The notes beneath the pieces were generated by a model. That model saw only the letters and a program-made list of their open reading frames with translations. It was not told the origin of the DNA and did not search any database. Below are positions 1-11,899 of a stretch of DNA of 64,000 nt, piece by piece (the stretch's first letter is position 1; every line of letters starts with the position of its first letter). This stretch comes from Jaltomata sinuosa. Lineage: Eukaryota; Streptophyta; Magnoliopsida; Solanales; Solanaceae. The stretch is taken from contig QJPP01003157.1 of assembly GCA_003996215.1 (NCBI GenBank), positions 1 to 64,000 on the forward strand, read 5' to 3'. The position numbers and the translations under genes were made by a program.

Positions 1-452
1 ACCCCAAAAGCTTTATGCGAAGTTTACTAAGTGTGAGTTTTGATTGACTTCAGTTGCATTCTTGGGGCATGAAGTGTCAGGACAAAGGGTGATGGTGGAT
101 CCCCAGAAGATTGAGGCAGTCAAGAGTTGGGCCTGGCCTAGCTCTGTGACAGAGGTGAGGGGTTTTGTTGGGCTCGCAGGGTACTATCGGAGGTTTGTTA
201 AGGATTTTGCGTTAATTACTACTCACCTGACCAGGCTGACACATAAAGATGTACCATTCGTGCGGTCCTACAAGTGCGAGGAGATCTTCCAAAAGCTCAA
301 GAAACTTCTGACCACAGCTCCTATATTGTCCTTGCCGGTTGAAGGTAAAGACTTTATTGTTTACTGTGATGTTTCACATTCTCGGTTGGGTGCTGTGTTG
401 ATGCAGGATAGGATTGTGATAGCCTATGCATCTAGGCAGTTGAAGGTTCATG
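1..452 (+). pseudogene. Element B pol, left part: end of RT and start of RNase H
   Basis: This is the connection end of a Ty3/gypsy reverse transcriptase and the start of its RNase H, the enzymes that copy the element RNA. The reading shows FLGHEVSG, then GYYRRFVKDF (about nt 180-213), then the RNase H start VYCDVSHSRLGAVLMQ and YASRQLKVH. A TGA at 41-43 replaces the Trp found in the same motif of element A (KCEFWL). The polymerase core lies before the window. The frame stops at 452 where element A begins and is taken up again at 9672, so this is one gene split by an insertion. Family assignment is sure; activity is excluded by the stop and the split. Confidence 0.93.
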
Positions 453-957
453 TGTCACGCCCCGAGGCTACCCCCTACACTCGACATGGTGCTTAGTGTC
501 ATGAGTGACCCCAAGCTAACCCATGGTATGACATATCTAAGTAAAACCAGTTTAAAGATATGTACTGTGCGGAAAACTAAAGCAATTAATTATCTGAAAG
601 TGGGAAGAACCCAAATGAAATCTAAATATATAAGAATTTGGTTTAGTACTGACTGAATAACAATACTAAACCTGCTGAATCTAGTCTATGTCTGAAAGCC
701 ATCTAACTGAATAGGAGTTGCCGAGACATGCCCCCAACTAACTCTAGCAAAACTTAAAACTGAAGATAAATACTGAAATAAAGGCATGTCTATTGTCCCC
801 AAACTATTGGGGACTCACCACTAAGCTGCTGAGTATAGACCGGAGGTCAAGTTAGGCGCGATCTGTATGCTGATTGCCTGAACCTACATCATGAAATGAT
901 GTAGGACAAAAATATGCATCAGTACTTTGAATGTACTAAGCATGCAGGATACACGCT

Positions 958-960
<3 letters not shown>

Positions 961-1011
<51 letters not shown>
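961..1011. repeat. (TA)25 microsatellite in element A left LTR
   Basis: An uninterrupted TA dinucleotide run of about 25 units. The matching place in the partner LTR (8166-8180) has only about 7-8 units, so the run expanded or shrank after insertion. Confidence 0.97.
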
Positions 1012-1999
1012 CTGACCATAAGAATAAACATGATGAACTGTAACTGACAGTTGTACTGAATGAAGTGACCAAGTACAAATCATGAAATAACATGCTGATC
1101 TGAATACTGAACATGAGTACTGAATACAAGGCCAATGCACATGAATCTGACTATGGGAGATACTACTAACCGACATACCCGAAGCTGAGCTAACCGTGGG
1201 GACAACTTGTAACACTGGATGGAAGGGCGTTCATACCTTGCCAATGGTACAAACGAGTCTGAGGTGGATCCACTGCTGATGTCCACAAGGGACAGGGAGG
1301 TGCAGCCTAGTCTGACAGCTGACACCTTCAAACATACGATGATGTCGTAGTTTTGGGACTTGGGGATTGCTACTAAGGGTCATAGACTGAGCTGACAGCT
1401 AAGCACTCATCCCTAGTCTATTCGTTACTAAGTCTACTCCCAACTGAATATAAGCTATCATGCAACTATAACACTGGATAGCTCAAAATACTGATATAAT
1501 CTAAGGATGCACACAACCAAGTTGTAGGATATGACATTCAAATTATGAAATCTGATCATCTGACTGAGTCTGCCTAACATGTATAATTTATAGAGTACTG
1601 AAAATGACAACAAGTTAGGGTTCTGAATTCTGTACATGAACTATACTGATTCTCGAAGAAACATGGACTAAGCATTATATAATTTCATAACATCTGAATA
1701 ACAAGATTTCTCTATGGTCTATGAACCCTAGGTTTTTAGCATTTATGGAGAACACTGAAGGGATTTGACTGAGTCATAGGGACCTAATGGGTGAAAGGAA
1801 CCCCCTAGTGAAATCCCAGATACCTATGTGAAGATTCTACGGTTGAACCTTTGGATTTTGAGAGGAACTTGGAGAAAACCCTTTTTGCCTTGTTCTTGAG
1901 AGAGAGTGTTATGTTCTTGAGAGATTTGCTAATTATGAGTGATTTAGGAGTAATGAGGGAGAAATAGAGTCAAAAACCCTTTAATTTCCCCCAAAACAA

Positions 2000-2009
2000 C
2001 TTATAATCA
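2000..2009 (-). promoter_or_regulatory. TATA-like box of element A left LTR
   Basis: The minus strand reads ATTATAAG here, downstream of the palindrome cluster. The partner LTR has a changed form of this site near 9170-9176. Confidence 0.5.
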
Positions 2010-2026
2010 GAATTAAAATAATTAGG

Positions 2027-2048
2027 AAAAGACCAGAATACCCCTGGG
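2027..2048 (-). promoter_or_regulatory. Conserved GGGGTATT block, element A left LTR
   Basis: On the minus strand CCCAGGGGTATTCTGGTC lies between the palindrome cluster and the TATA box. Close copies sit in the same place in the other LTR of A (9196-9214), in both LTRs of I (43928-43949, 51241-51262), and in looser form in G (60534-60560) and K (21241-21260). Confidence 0.55.
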
Positions 2049-2084
2049 AATGTTTAAAAGAATCTGCAGAAAATTGCGCTCAGT

Positions 2085-2515
2085 GCCTACGGCTTGGTTG
2101 ATGGACCATCCTTCTGAATGACGGATCGTCAACTGGAGTCATGGTTCTGCCTGTGTGTTTCAGGGACTCTGGTCCTAGGACCAACGGTTCAACAGGAAGG
2201 TCTGTCCTTCTGAACAATGGGCCGTCGTTTGACGCATGGTTCTTGGGGATGGAATCTGGTGTCCTCTGATCCTGGGGAACCACGTGCATCAGGTCGAGCC
2301 ATAGTTCTAAACCATGATCCATCATTTGACTCGTGGTCCCTGGGATCAGAGCTGAGGGTCTACTGGACTTGGTACTATAGCCTCAAATGACAAACCGTTC
2401 TTTTGAATGACGGTCCATTGTCCTAGCCGTGGTCCTTGGGGAGAACTGATAGGATACTGGATCAGGGAGGCCGGTCTTTTGAACCACGGTCCATTGTTTG
2501 AACCGTGGTTCCTGG
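2085..2515 (-). repeat. Palindrome cluster of element A left LTR (five modules)
   Basis: Modules of roughly 80-95 bp recur, each holding ACGGACCGT-like, ACGGTCCAT-like and ACCGTGGTTCCTGG-like words joined by CTTTTGAA and TTGTTTGA spacers. Neighbouring words are near reverse complements, so each module can fold. Five modules can be read. The cluster lies upstream of the TATA box on the minus strand. Confidence 0.75.
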
Positions 2516-2597
2516 AAAGTTTGGAAATTTTTCTGGAATTATTTTCCTACTATTTTTTCTGAGCTTAGCCTGGGCTTGGATGTCCTGGGGTGTTACA

Positions 2598-2613
2598 ATA
2601 TCTCCCCCTTGGG
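2598..2613 (-). other. Polypurine tract of element A
   Basis: The minus strand reads CCCAAGGGGGAGATAT directly before the 3' LTR, the expected primer for plus-strand DNA synthesis. A stem-loop (2615-2632; stem TCATTC/GAATGA, loop GAGGAT) lies just upstream of it. Confidence 0.85.
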
Positions 2614-2849
2614 ATCATTCATCCTCGAATGAAGACTGAACAAGTTGAGTTTGGAGGGAAAGAGCTGAAATCACTACCAACTGAGTACTAGAAACTGAAA
2701 CCTGACTGAACTGAATTCCATGAACATGCACATAAGCTAAAATACAAGGAAAGCTGATGGAACAAATAATTGAGACTGAATTACACAAAAGTAAACAAAG
2801 AGACTGAAGAGGAATTTTTACCTCAAGCTGAAACTGAGTCGGAGGGAAA

Positions 2850-4560
2850 GAGGTGAGGGTAATTGGATATTATGGCTGCTTCCAAGTAGATCCCTTTACA
2901 GACTGGTTCATCCATAAAACATTGACTGAAGTGACTTCCTTATTTCTCAACCTACGAACCTGACGGTCAAGAATCTCAACTGGAACCTCCTAATAGGTGA
3001 GGCTATCCTTCACAACCACGCTTTCTAAGGGGACAATCGATGTCGGATCACCCACACACTTCTTCAGCAAGGAAATCTGAAATACTGGGTGAACAACTGC
3101 TAATTCTGCTGGCAACTCTATCTCATAAGCCACATTACCAACCCTTTTCAGGATCTTGTAAGGGCCTAAATATCTGGGACTAAGCTTCCCTTTCTTGCAA
3201 AATCTCATCACACCCTTCATGGGTGACACTTTCAGGAAAACCCAATCATCACTTTCAAACTCTAAGTCTCTTCTCCTAATATTTGCATAGGATTTCTGAT
3301 GACTCTGAGCTGTATTAAGCCTGTCTCTAATGAGCTGAACCTTTTCCATAGCCTCATAAACCAAATTCGGTCCAATCAAGGCTGCTTCACCTACTTCAAA
3401 CCAACCAACAGGTGATCTATATTTGTGCCCATATAGAGCCTCATATGGGGCCATCTAAATGCTGGAATAGTAACTGTTATTGTAGGTGAACTCTATGAGA
3501 GGTAGGTGATCATCCTAACTACCCTTGAAATAAATCACGCAAGATCTAAACATATCCTCTAAAGTTTGAATTGTACGCTCTGCCTGACCATCTGTCTGCG
3601 GGTGAAATGTTGTGCTGAGATTTACCTGAGTGCCAAGACCTTTCTGGAATGAATTCCAGAAGTGAGATGTAAATTGAGGGCCTCTATCTGAGATAATAGA
3701 CAAAGGAACTCTATGCAACTTGACTATCTCACTTATGTAGAGCCTAACATAATCTTCTGTTGAATCTGTAGTCTTGACTGCTAAGAAGTGAGCTGACTTG
3801 GTAATTCTATCCACTATTACCCAAATGGAATCGTGCTGCCTGCGAGTACGGGGTAGACCCATTATGAAATCCATGATAATAACTTCCCGTTTTCAGGTAG
3901 GAATGCTAATCTTTTGAGTCACACCTCCTAGTTTCTAATGTTCTACCTTTACCTGCTGACAATTGGGACACTTGGCCACAAAATCCGCAATGTCTCTCTT
4001 CATGCCATTCCACCAATAGACTTCTTGTAGATCACGGTACATCTTAGTGGCACCTGGACGAATGGAATATCTGGAACTATAGGCTTCTGTAAGGATCTGC
4101 TGCCTTAACTCACCCACATTTGGAACACACAAGTGACCCTGGTAGCGAAGTACACTATCTTCCCCTTGGGATAAAACCTCTACTCTCTGCTGATGAACTG
4201 CACCCTTCAACTGAAGAAATATAGGGTCACTATCTTGTTTCTCCTTAACCTCTGTAGCTAGGTAAGATTGTGCTCCCTTTTGAACTATCACACCACCTTT
4301 TAATTTGTCCATAAGGCAAACCCCTAAGCGAGCCAACCGATGAACATTTGTGGCTAGTTCTCTCTTTTCTTCCTCAGTATGAGACACGCTACCCATAGAC
4401 AGTCTGCTGAGGGCATCAGCCACTACGTTGGCCTTACCCGGGTGGTAGAGCACATGCATTTCATAATCCTTGAGGAACTCAAGCCATCTCCTCTGACGAA
4501 GGTTCAACTCTATCTGGGTGAACACATACTAGAGTCTCTTATGGTCTGTGAACAAGTCAA
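2850..4560 (-). pseudogene. Element A integrase and chromodomain (broken)
   Basis: The integrase inserts the DNA copy into the host genome. The zinc-binding end shows CPNCQQVK (near 3945-3970). The catalytic core at 3515-3874 shows MDFIMGLPRT, the second Asp in IISDRGPQF and the Glu in DGQAERT, so those residues are kept. The C-terminal part (2990-3454) shows PMKGVMRF and GPYKILKRVG. A chromodomain-like tail follows at about 2850-2990 (VEILDRQVRRLRNKEVTSV), where stops replace the usual end. Such chromodomains are thought to guide insertion to heterochromatin. Stops and shifts fall at about 3930, 3510, 3480 and 2993, so no full-length product is possible. Confidence 0.9.
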
Positions 4561-6215
4561 CATGGACACCATACAAAATAGTGCCTCCAAATCTTTAGGG
4601 AAAATACCACCACTGCAAGCTTGAGGTTATGAGTCAGGTAATTCTTCTCATGGACCTTAAGTTGTCTGGAGGCATAAGCTATGACCTTACCCTGCTGCAT
4701 TAAGACACAGCCCAGGCTGACTCTGGATATATTGCAATAAACCACATAACCATCTGAACCCTCTAGTAGAGTCAAGACATGAGCTGTAATCAACCTGGTC
4801 TTTAGTTCTAAGAAACTCTGCTCACACTCATCTGATTACTGAAACTGGATCTTTTTCTGAGTCAACTTGGTCAATGGGGCAGCTATGGATGAAAATCCTG
4901 TGATGAATCTTTGATAATAACCAGCTATACCCAAGAAACTTCTGATGTCGGTTGGAGATGTGGTTCTGGGCTAGTGCTTTACTACCTTGATCTTCTGGGA
5001 ATCAACATGAATCCCTTCTTTAGATACCACATGACAAAGGAAAGTGACCGACTGTAACCAGAATTCACACTTGCTGACCTTAGAGAATATCTGGCGATCC
5101 TTGAGAGTTTGCAGAACAACCCTCAGATGAGTCGCATGCTTCTCTTCATTTCTAGAGTAAACGAGGATATCATCAATGAATATGATGACGAACAAGTCCA
5201 AATACTATTTGAACACCCTGTTCATTAAGTCCATAAAAGTTGCAGGAGCATTGGTTAGTCTAAAAGACACAACAACAAATTCATAGTGACCATACCGAGT
5301 TCTGAAGGCTGTCTTTGGGATGTCACTATTTCTGACTCTTAGCCGACGATAGCTGGATCTGAGGTCTATCATAGAGAAATAACTGGCACCCTAAAGCTGG
5401 TCGAATAAGTCATCAATCCTGGGGATAGGATATTTGTTCTTGATTGTGACTTTATTCAACTGACGATAGTCTATGCACATCTTGAGTGAACCGTCTTTCT
5501 TACGCATGAACAATACTGGATCACCCCATGGAGAGATACTGGGTCTGATGAAACCTTTATCTAAAAGGTCTTTCAACTGATCTTTAAATTCCTTAAGCTT
5601 AGCTGGAGCCATTATATAAGGAGGAATTGAAATAGGCTGGGTATCTGGAAGGAGATCAATTCTGAAGTCAATTTCCTTTTCTGGGGGAACTCCAAGAAGA
5701 TATTCTAGGAATACTTCTGGAAACTCACTGGCTACCGAGACTGACTCAAGAGTTGGGGTTTCGGAGTTTGAGTCCTTACCCCAAACTAGATGATAGATGT
5801 ACCCTTTGGAAATCATCTTTCTGGCCTTAAGGTAGGAAATGAAATGACCTGCAGGTGCTGAGCTACTTCCCTTCCACTCTAGGATCGGCTCGTTAGGAAA
5901 CTGAAACTGAACGATCGAAGTTCTACAATCGATTGTGGTATAACAGGAGTTTAACCGATCCATGCCTAGAATGATATCAAAGTCTACCATTTCTAATTCT
6001 ACAGGATCTGCTGAGGTGACTTTCTGGGAAACTGTGACTTGCCAATTTCTGTATACCCGTCTAGCTATAACTGGGTCACCAACTGGAGTAGAGACTGAGA
6101 AGGGTTCTAGGAGAGTTTCTTGACTGACAGCAAAGTTTACTGCTATATATGGAGTTATAAAGGAAAGTGTAGCCCCTAGGTCTAACAATGCAAAAACAAC
6201 AGTATTAAAGACTCA
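4561..6215 (-). pseudogene. Element A protease, reverse transcriptase and RNase H (broken)
   Basis: Reading on the minus strand from 6190: the protease site appears as DLGATLSF, with Leu at the second place where this aspartic protease family has Ser, Thr or Pro. GMDRLNSC follows. RT starts with KGFIRPSISPWG, CIDYRQLNK and PIPRIDDLF (to about 5391). The catalytic FIDDILVYS lies at about 5150-5180, and the connection VVSKEGIHVDSQK at about 4990-5030. RNase H shows SLGCVLMQ and YASRQLKVHEKNY (4557-4793). In-frame stops lie near 5392 and 5202 and others separate the RNase H part. The Asp pair of RT is kept, so decay is by nonsense changes rather than loss of the site. Confidence 0.92.
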
Positions 6216-6362
6216 TAACGTACCCGTGACCACATCGGGAGAATCTTCCTGGTCCTGATGACCATGAAGTGCATACAACCTGTTCTGGCACTGACCGCCA
6301 CCCTTACCAGATGAGGCACCCTGCTGAGTAGGGCGACCTGCAGGAGCTGATGTAGAACTGGT

Positions 6363-7430
6363 CTAAGTCTGAGGGCGAACATCCTTACCCTTCTGAGAAG
6401 TTGTGGGACAAACCCTCATCATGTGGCCTGGCTTCCCACATCCAAAGCAGTTTTTGTTGCCTTCCATGCACTCACCTTGGTGGTTCTTACCACACTTCTT
6501 ACACATAAGATTAGTGCACCCACTAGTAACCGAACCTTGGGACTTGGAGCCAGACGCTCTACCCCGTCTGTCCTTCCTGAACTTAGGCACTGGGGCACTA
6601 GCAGAAGATGGAGCTGGTGCTGAATTTTTCTATTGATACTGAGAGCGATTTACACCCTCTAATATCTGCTGAAAGTGGCTATACTCATCTGTCTTATCCC
6701 TCTTAGCATCACCTCCCCTTTCCTTGATCTTTTCCTCCTCAATCTGTTGAGCATAAGTAACTAACCTGGAGAAGTCCATTTCCTTCACAAGTATGGTCGT
6801 CTTGTATTCCTTGACCACATCATTGGACAAAACCGACACGAACTTACTCATGCAAGCTCGGGAGTCAGCTACTATCACTGGAGTACATTTGGATAGCTGT
6901 GTGAACTTAAGAGCGTAGTCATGTACACTCGTGTCATCTTGCCTCAAGTTGATGAATTCCTAAACCTTAGTTTCCCTGAGGTCTAGTGGAAAGAATCTGT
7001 CCAGTAAAGCAATCCTGAACATATCCCAAGTCACTGGTCCTTCATTGATACAACGAGATTCCTTCCACTGCTGGTACCAAGTGTCGGCCACTACCTTTAG
7101 TTGATAAGCGACAGAGTCTGCACCCTCGACTCAGGTGAAACCCATAATGTCAGTGACCTTCAGGATGTCCTCAAGGAACTCTTGGGGATCCTCTTCTAAC
7201 TTGGACCCATGAAACTCTAGAGGGTTCATCCGAGTGAAGTCTCAGATTCTGGCTGCAGCAACATTGACCTAAGGTGGAGCTGGTGCGGCAGCTTGCTGGT
7301 TGACCTGCGCGGTCATGGCTTGAGCGAGCACTTGGAAGGCAGCCCTGAATTTGGCATGCGTAACCTGCTAATTTAAGGGGTTTGCTGGGGCTGCTGGCTG
7401 GTTTCTAGCGTTAGATCTTCTTGGAGGCAT
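6363..7430 (-). pseudogene. Element A gag with zinc knuckles (broken)
   Basis: Gag forms the particle that packages element RNA. I place the start at the ATG read from 7430 (MPPRRSNARN), about 200 nt after the primer site; element I has the same start. The capsid part is visible at 6630-6947 (YALKFTQLSK, SDRGP-free and rich in Lys and Glu). At 6363-6590 there is CKKCGKNHQGEC, then a classical CCHC knuckle C-X2-C-X4-H-X4-C (CFGCGKPGHMMRVC, 6408-6449). Stops interrupt the frame soon after the start, near 6958 and near 6630. The identification is firm; the exact joins are not. Confidence 0.87.
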
Positions 7431-7630
7431 TTTTCTGAAATACGAAGAGTATGAGGTAGAATGGAGAGAGATCAATTAGAGTTCTCACTCTATAGCATGA
7501 GCTGGAAAAGAAAGAAGGGGAGTTATTCTTAATAACATCTGATAGCCCCTCCTCTATAAGTGTGGTGTGCTTCATACCCATGAAGAAGACTCCTTGATGT
7601 GGCTTTCAGACATCCTAGGACACTTGAACC

Positions 7631-7647
7631 TTATGCTCTGATAACAA
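7631..7647 (-). other. Primer binding site of element A (initiator Met tRNA type)
   Basis: The minus strand reads TTGTTATCAGAGCATAA three bases from the 5' LTR. The family form is TTGGTATCAGAGC, complementary to the 3' end of initiator Met tRNA. One G is changed to T here. Confidence 0.85.
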
Positions 7648-7650
7648 GTT

Positions 7651-9666
7651 TGTCACACACCGAGGATACCCCCTGGAAGCGACACAGTGCTTAGTGTCAC
7701 TTGTGACCGCAAGCTTACCCATGGCATGGCATATCTATGTTAAACTGGTTTAAAGATATGTACTGTATGGAAAACTAAAGCAATTAAATATCTGAAAGCG
7801 GGAAGAACCCAAATGAAATCTGAATATATAAGAATTTGGTTTAGTACTGACTGAATAAAAATACTAAAAGTGCTGAATCTAGTCTATGTCTAAAAGAAAT
7901 CTAACTGAATAGGAGTTGCTGGGACATGCCCCCAGCTAACTCTAGCAAAACTGAAAACTGAAGATAAATACTGAAATAAAGGCATGTCTATTATCCCCGA
8001 ACCATTGGGGACTCACCACTGAGCTGCTGAGTATGGACCGGAGGTCAAGTTAGACGCGATCTGGATGCTGAGTGCCTGAACCTACATTATGAAATGATGT
8101 AGCACAAAAGAATGCGTCAGTACTTTGAATTTACTGAGCATGCAGGATACAAGCTAGACTAAACAATATATATATATATAACTGAACATAAGAATAAACA
8201 TACTGAACTATAACTGAGAGCTATACTGAATGCAGTGACCAAGTATAAATCATGAAATAACATGCTGATCTGAATACTGAACATGAGTACTGAATACAAG
8301 GTCAATGTACATGAATCTGACTGTGGGAGATACTACTAACAGACATATCCCAAGCTGAGCTAACTGTAGGGCTAACCTGTAACCCTGGATGGAAGGGATT
8401 TAATACCTTTCCAAGGGTACAAACGAGTCTGACGTGGATCAACTGCTGATATCCACAAGGGACAAAGAGGTGCAGCCTAGTCTGACAGCTGACTCCTTCA
8501 AACCTACGGTGGCGCCATAGTTCTGGGACTTGGGGATTGCTACTAAGGGTCATAGCCTAAGCTGACAACTAAGCCATCATCCCTAGTTCGCTTGGTACTA
8601 AGTCTATTCCCAACTGAATATGAGCTAGCATGCAACTACAACACTAGATAGCTCAAAATACTTATAAAATCTGAGAATGCACACAACCAAGCTGTAGGAT
8701 ATGACATTCAAATTTTGAAATCTGATCATCTGACTGAGTCTGCCTAACATATATAATCTATGGAGTACTAAAAATTACAACAAGTTAGGGTTCTGAATTC
8801 TGTACATGAACTATACTGATTCTCCAAGAAACATGGACTAAGCATTATATAATTCCATAACATCTGAATAGCAAGAATTCTCTAAGGTCTATGAACCCTA
8901 GGTTTTTAGCATTTATGGAGAACTAAAGGGATTTGAATGAGTGATAGAGACGTAATGGGTGAAAGGAACCCACTAGTGAAATCCCACATGCCTGTATGAA
9001 GATTTTACGGTTAAACCTTTGGATTCTGAGAGGAATTTGGAGAAAACCCTTTTTGCCTTGTTCTTGAGAGAGAGCATTCTGTTCTTGAGAGACTTTCTAA
9101 GTATGAGTGATTTAGGAGTAATCAGGGAGAAATAGATTTAAAAATCCTTTAATTTCCCCCCAAAATGACTTAGAATCAAAATTAAAATAATTGATAAAAG
9201 ACCAGAATACCCCTACGACTTGGTTGACGGATCGTCCTTTTTAATGACGGACCGTCAACTGGAGCCGTGGTTTTGCCTGTGGGTTTCAGGCCCTCTGTTC
9301 CTAGGAACAACAGTTCAATAGGATGGTTTGTCCTTCAGAACAATGGGCCATCGTTTGACCCGTGGTTCTTGGGGATGGAATCTGGGGTCCTCTAATCTTG
9401 GGGAACCACGTGCATAAGGTCGAGCCATGGTTTTAAACCATTATCGTGGTTTGACTCGTAGTCCCAGGGATCAGAGCTGAGGGTCTTCTGGACTTGGGAT
9501 TACGACCTCAAACGACGGATCATTATTCTAAATGACGGGCCAGTCTTTTGAACGACGGTCCATTGTTTGAACCATGGTTCCTGGAAAGTTTGGAAATTTT
9601 TCTAAAATTATTTTCCTACTGGTTTTTCTGATCTTAGCCTGGGATTGGAAGTCCTGGGGTGTTACA
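7651..9666 (-). repeat. Element A 5' LTR (right copy)
   Basis: Partner of 453-2597, ending GGGGTGTTACA at 9666. It lacks about 54 bp present in the other copy between the GGGGTATT block and the cluster, and has a shorter TA run. It would have driven transcription of A on the minus strand. Confidence 0.93.
9215..9590 (-). repeat. Palindrome cluster of element A right LTR (four modules)
   Basis: Same words as 2085-2515 (ACGGATCGTC, ACGGACCGTC, ACGGTCCATTG), but one module is missing. The sequence passes from the fourth module directly into the last at about 9525-9560, as if two repeats had recombined. Confidence 0.72.
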
Positions 9667-11545
9667 GCATGAGAGGAACTACCCGACTCAAGACTTAGAG
9701 TTGGGAGCAGTGGTCTTTGCACTCAAGATTTGGAGACACTATCTCTATGGTGTCAAGTGTGAGGTGTTCACCGATCATCGCAGTCTGTAGCATGTGTTCA
9801 CTGAGAAGGATTTGAATTTGAGGAACAGAAGGTGGATGGAGTTATTGAAGGACTATGATGTGACTATTCAATATCATCCAGGTAAGGCTAATGTGGTGGC
9901 AGACGCGTTGAGCCAGAAGACAGTTAGCATGGGTAGTTTGTCTTGTTTTGGAGTATCCAAATGACCACTAGGAAGGAAAATTTGGGCTTAAGAGGCCAAG
10001 TTCATGCACTTGGGTGTTTCATAATAGGGTGGTTTGTTGGCCAACATTTAGGTCGAAGCCACCTTCATAGAGGAAATAAAGTCCAAACAGTTTCAGGATC
10101 CGAAACTGAGTAAGCTTCTAGGTAAGGTAATATCCGGGGAATCTAGGGACGTCATGTTAGACTCTGGTGGAGTGCTACATTTTAGAGAAAGGATTTGTGT
10201 TCCTCGGGTTGATCATATAATTCAGAAAATCTTGGCAGAAGCTTATGGTTCACGGTACTCAATTCATCCGGGTGTGACTAAAATGTACAGGAATTTGAGG
10301 CAGTGTTACTGGTGGCCCGGGATGAAAAGGTACATAGTAGACTTTGTGTCTAAATGTCAGAACTGCCAGCAAGTAAAGTATGAACATTAGAGACCTACAA
10401 GACTACTTCAGAGAATGCCAATTTCATAGTGGAAGTAGGAAAGATAGCCATGGACTTTGTGGTGGGTCTTCCTAGGACATTGGGGAAGTATGACTCAATT
10501 TGGGTAATTGTTGATAGGCTGACCAAGTCCGCTCAATTCATTCCGGTCAGGTTATATTATAATTCACAGCAATTAGCTAAGATAAACGTGAAGGAGATTG
10601 TGAGATTGCATGGGGTGCCATTGTCCATCATTTCAGAACACAGTTCACCTCTAAATTTTAGGGGAAGCTACATGAAGAGTTGGGTACACAACTCACTTTT
10701 AGCAAAGCCTTCCATCCTCAGACTGATGATCAGTCAGAGAGGACGATCCATGTATTGGGGACATGCTGAGAGCATGTGTGATGATCTTTGGGGGCCATTA
10801 GGACCAGTTCCTACCATTGTGCGAATTCTTGTACAACAATAGCTATAACTTCAGTATTGACATGGCACCATTCGAGGTGTTGTATGGGAGGAGCTGCAGA
10901 TGACTGGTTGGGTTGTTTGAGGAAGGCGATGTAAAGCCTTTGGGAGTCAAATTGGTAAAGGAAGCACAAGATAAGGTAAGGGGCATTCAGGCAAAATTGA
11001 TGGCTGCCCAAAGCAGGCAGAAGGAGTATGCAGATCGCAAGGTCCGGGACATGGAATTTCAGGTTGGCGAACATGTATTGTTGAAAGTGTCACCAATGAA
11101 GGGAGTTATGCGGTTTGGTAATAAGGGCAAGCTTAACCCTCGGTTCATCGGTCTGTTTGAGGTTCTTGAGATTATGGGGACAGTGGGTTACAAGTTAGCA
11201 CTACCGCCCAGTTTGTTGGTATTCCATGTATCCATGCTTAAGCGATACCATGGGGATGGGGACTACATCATCAAGTGGTATGAGGTGCTTTTTGATAAGG
11301 ATCTTTGTTATGAAGAGGAACCAATCTTGATTCTTGCTCGGGATGTCTGGAGGTTTAGGACAAAGGTGATGGATATGGTGAAGGTTCAGTGGAAGCATCA
11401 TCCGATTGAGGAAGCCACTTGGGAAACCGAGAAGGACATGCGGGAAAAGTACCCTAATTTGTTTGAGGATTCAGGTACTACACTTTCTTTTCTTTATTTC
11501 CATAATTTCGTGTTTGATCATTCGGGGATGAACAATGGGTAAATT
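9667..11545 (+). pseudogene. Element B pol, right part: RNase H, integrase, chromodomain
   Basis: The frame left at 452 resumes with ERNYPTQDLELGAVVFALK. RNase H continues with CEVFTDHRSL and YHPGKANVVADAL (about 9880-9910). The integrase zinc domain (10154-10390) shows YWWPGMKR and CQNCQQVK. The core starts with MDFVVGLPRT and IVDRLTKSAQF (10429 on), but where the second catalytic Asp is expected the text reads IISEHSS after a frameshift, so the core is dead. The C-terminal part (10913-11542) is open and shows PMKGVMRFGNKGKL and the chromodomain VKVQWKHHPIEEATWETEKDM. At least five stops or shifts lie between 9780 and 10910. Confidence 0.92.
11518..11535 (+). other. Decayed pre-LTR stem-loop of element B
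   Basis: TCATTC-GGGGAT-GAACAA, 20 nt before the LTR. The loop fits RRGGAY; only the inner three pairs and the outer one of the stem survive. It occupies the same place as the clearer stem-loops of A, C, D and I. Confidence 0.45.
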
Positions 11546-11899
11546 GGTATCTGTTGTAATGACCAGGTCTGTCATTATGGGTAGTCCAATCGTGAAAAAG
11601 TTTAAGAGTTAGAAAACTCCGGGTTTGGGAGTTTGAAATTCTGGGCTAGGCTAGGCTAGGTCAGTTTTGGAGCTAGGTGGAGTCTAGGGAAATCTGGTAA
11701 GGATTTGGTTAGATGTATTGTTTTGAGCTAGTTTTCCACGTATCTAAGACATAAAGGAGTCCGGGGGACTTTTCAGAATCGAATTTGGGTAAGTAGAACT
11801 TTCAGAATCGCGATTGACGTGAAGGGGTTATTTTCAGATTATCGGGGGAAGCAAGTGTGTTGTAAAGTGGGCAATTTTTGGAGATTTCTGTACATTCTT

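Larger units (their letters stand above)
453..2597 (-). repeat. Element A 3' LTR (left copy)
   Basis: This LTR matches 7651-9666 over its whole length by eye. It is 2145 bp against 2016 bp for its partner. The differences include a longer TA microsatellite here, about 54 bp lost near 9214 in the partner, and one more palindrome module here. On the coding (minus) strand it holds, in order, the palindrome cluster, a conserved GGGGTATT block, a TATA box, and a leader region. Short frames inside it, such as the poly Tyr-Ile ones from the TA repeat, are not genes. Confidence 0.93.
453..9666 (-). mobile_element. Element A: complete Ty3/gypsy chromovirus nested in B
   Basis: Two direct LTRs (453-2597 and 7651-9666) enclose an internal region coding on the minus strand in the order gag, protease, RT, RNase H, integrase, chromodomain. 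The ends are imperfect inverted repeats (TGTCACGCCCC on the left, GGGGTGTTACA on the right). The flanks TCATG (448-452) and GCATG (9667-9671) look like a 5 bp target duplication with one change. The host gene B resumes at once on the right. Primer site and polypurine tract are both present. The chromodomain and the order of domains fit the Tekay/Del-type chromoviruses; the clade name is my inference. Many stops make it defective. Confidence 0.93.

Noticed and set aside
884..1215. Frames with long Tyr-Ile runs near 960-1010 and again at 33592-33889
   Set aside because: They are translations of TA microsatellites inside LTRs.
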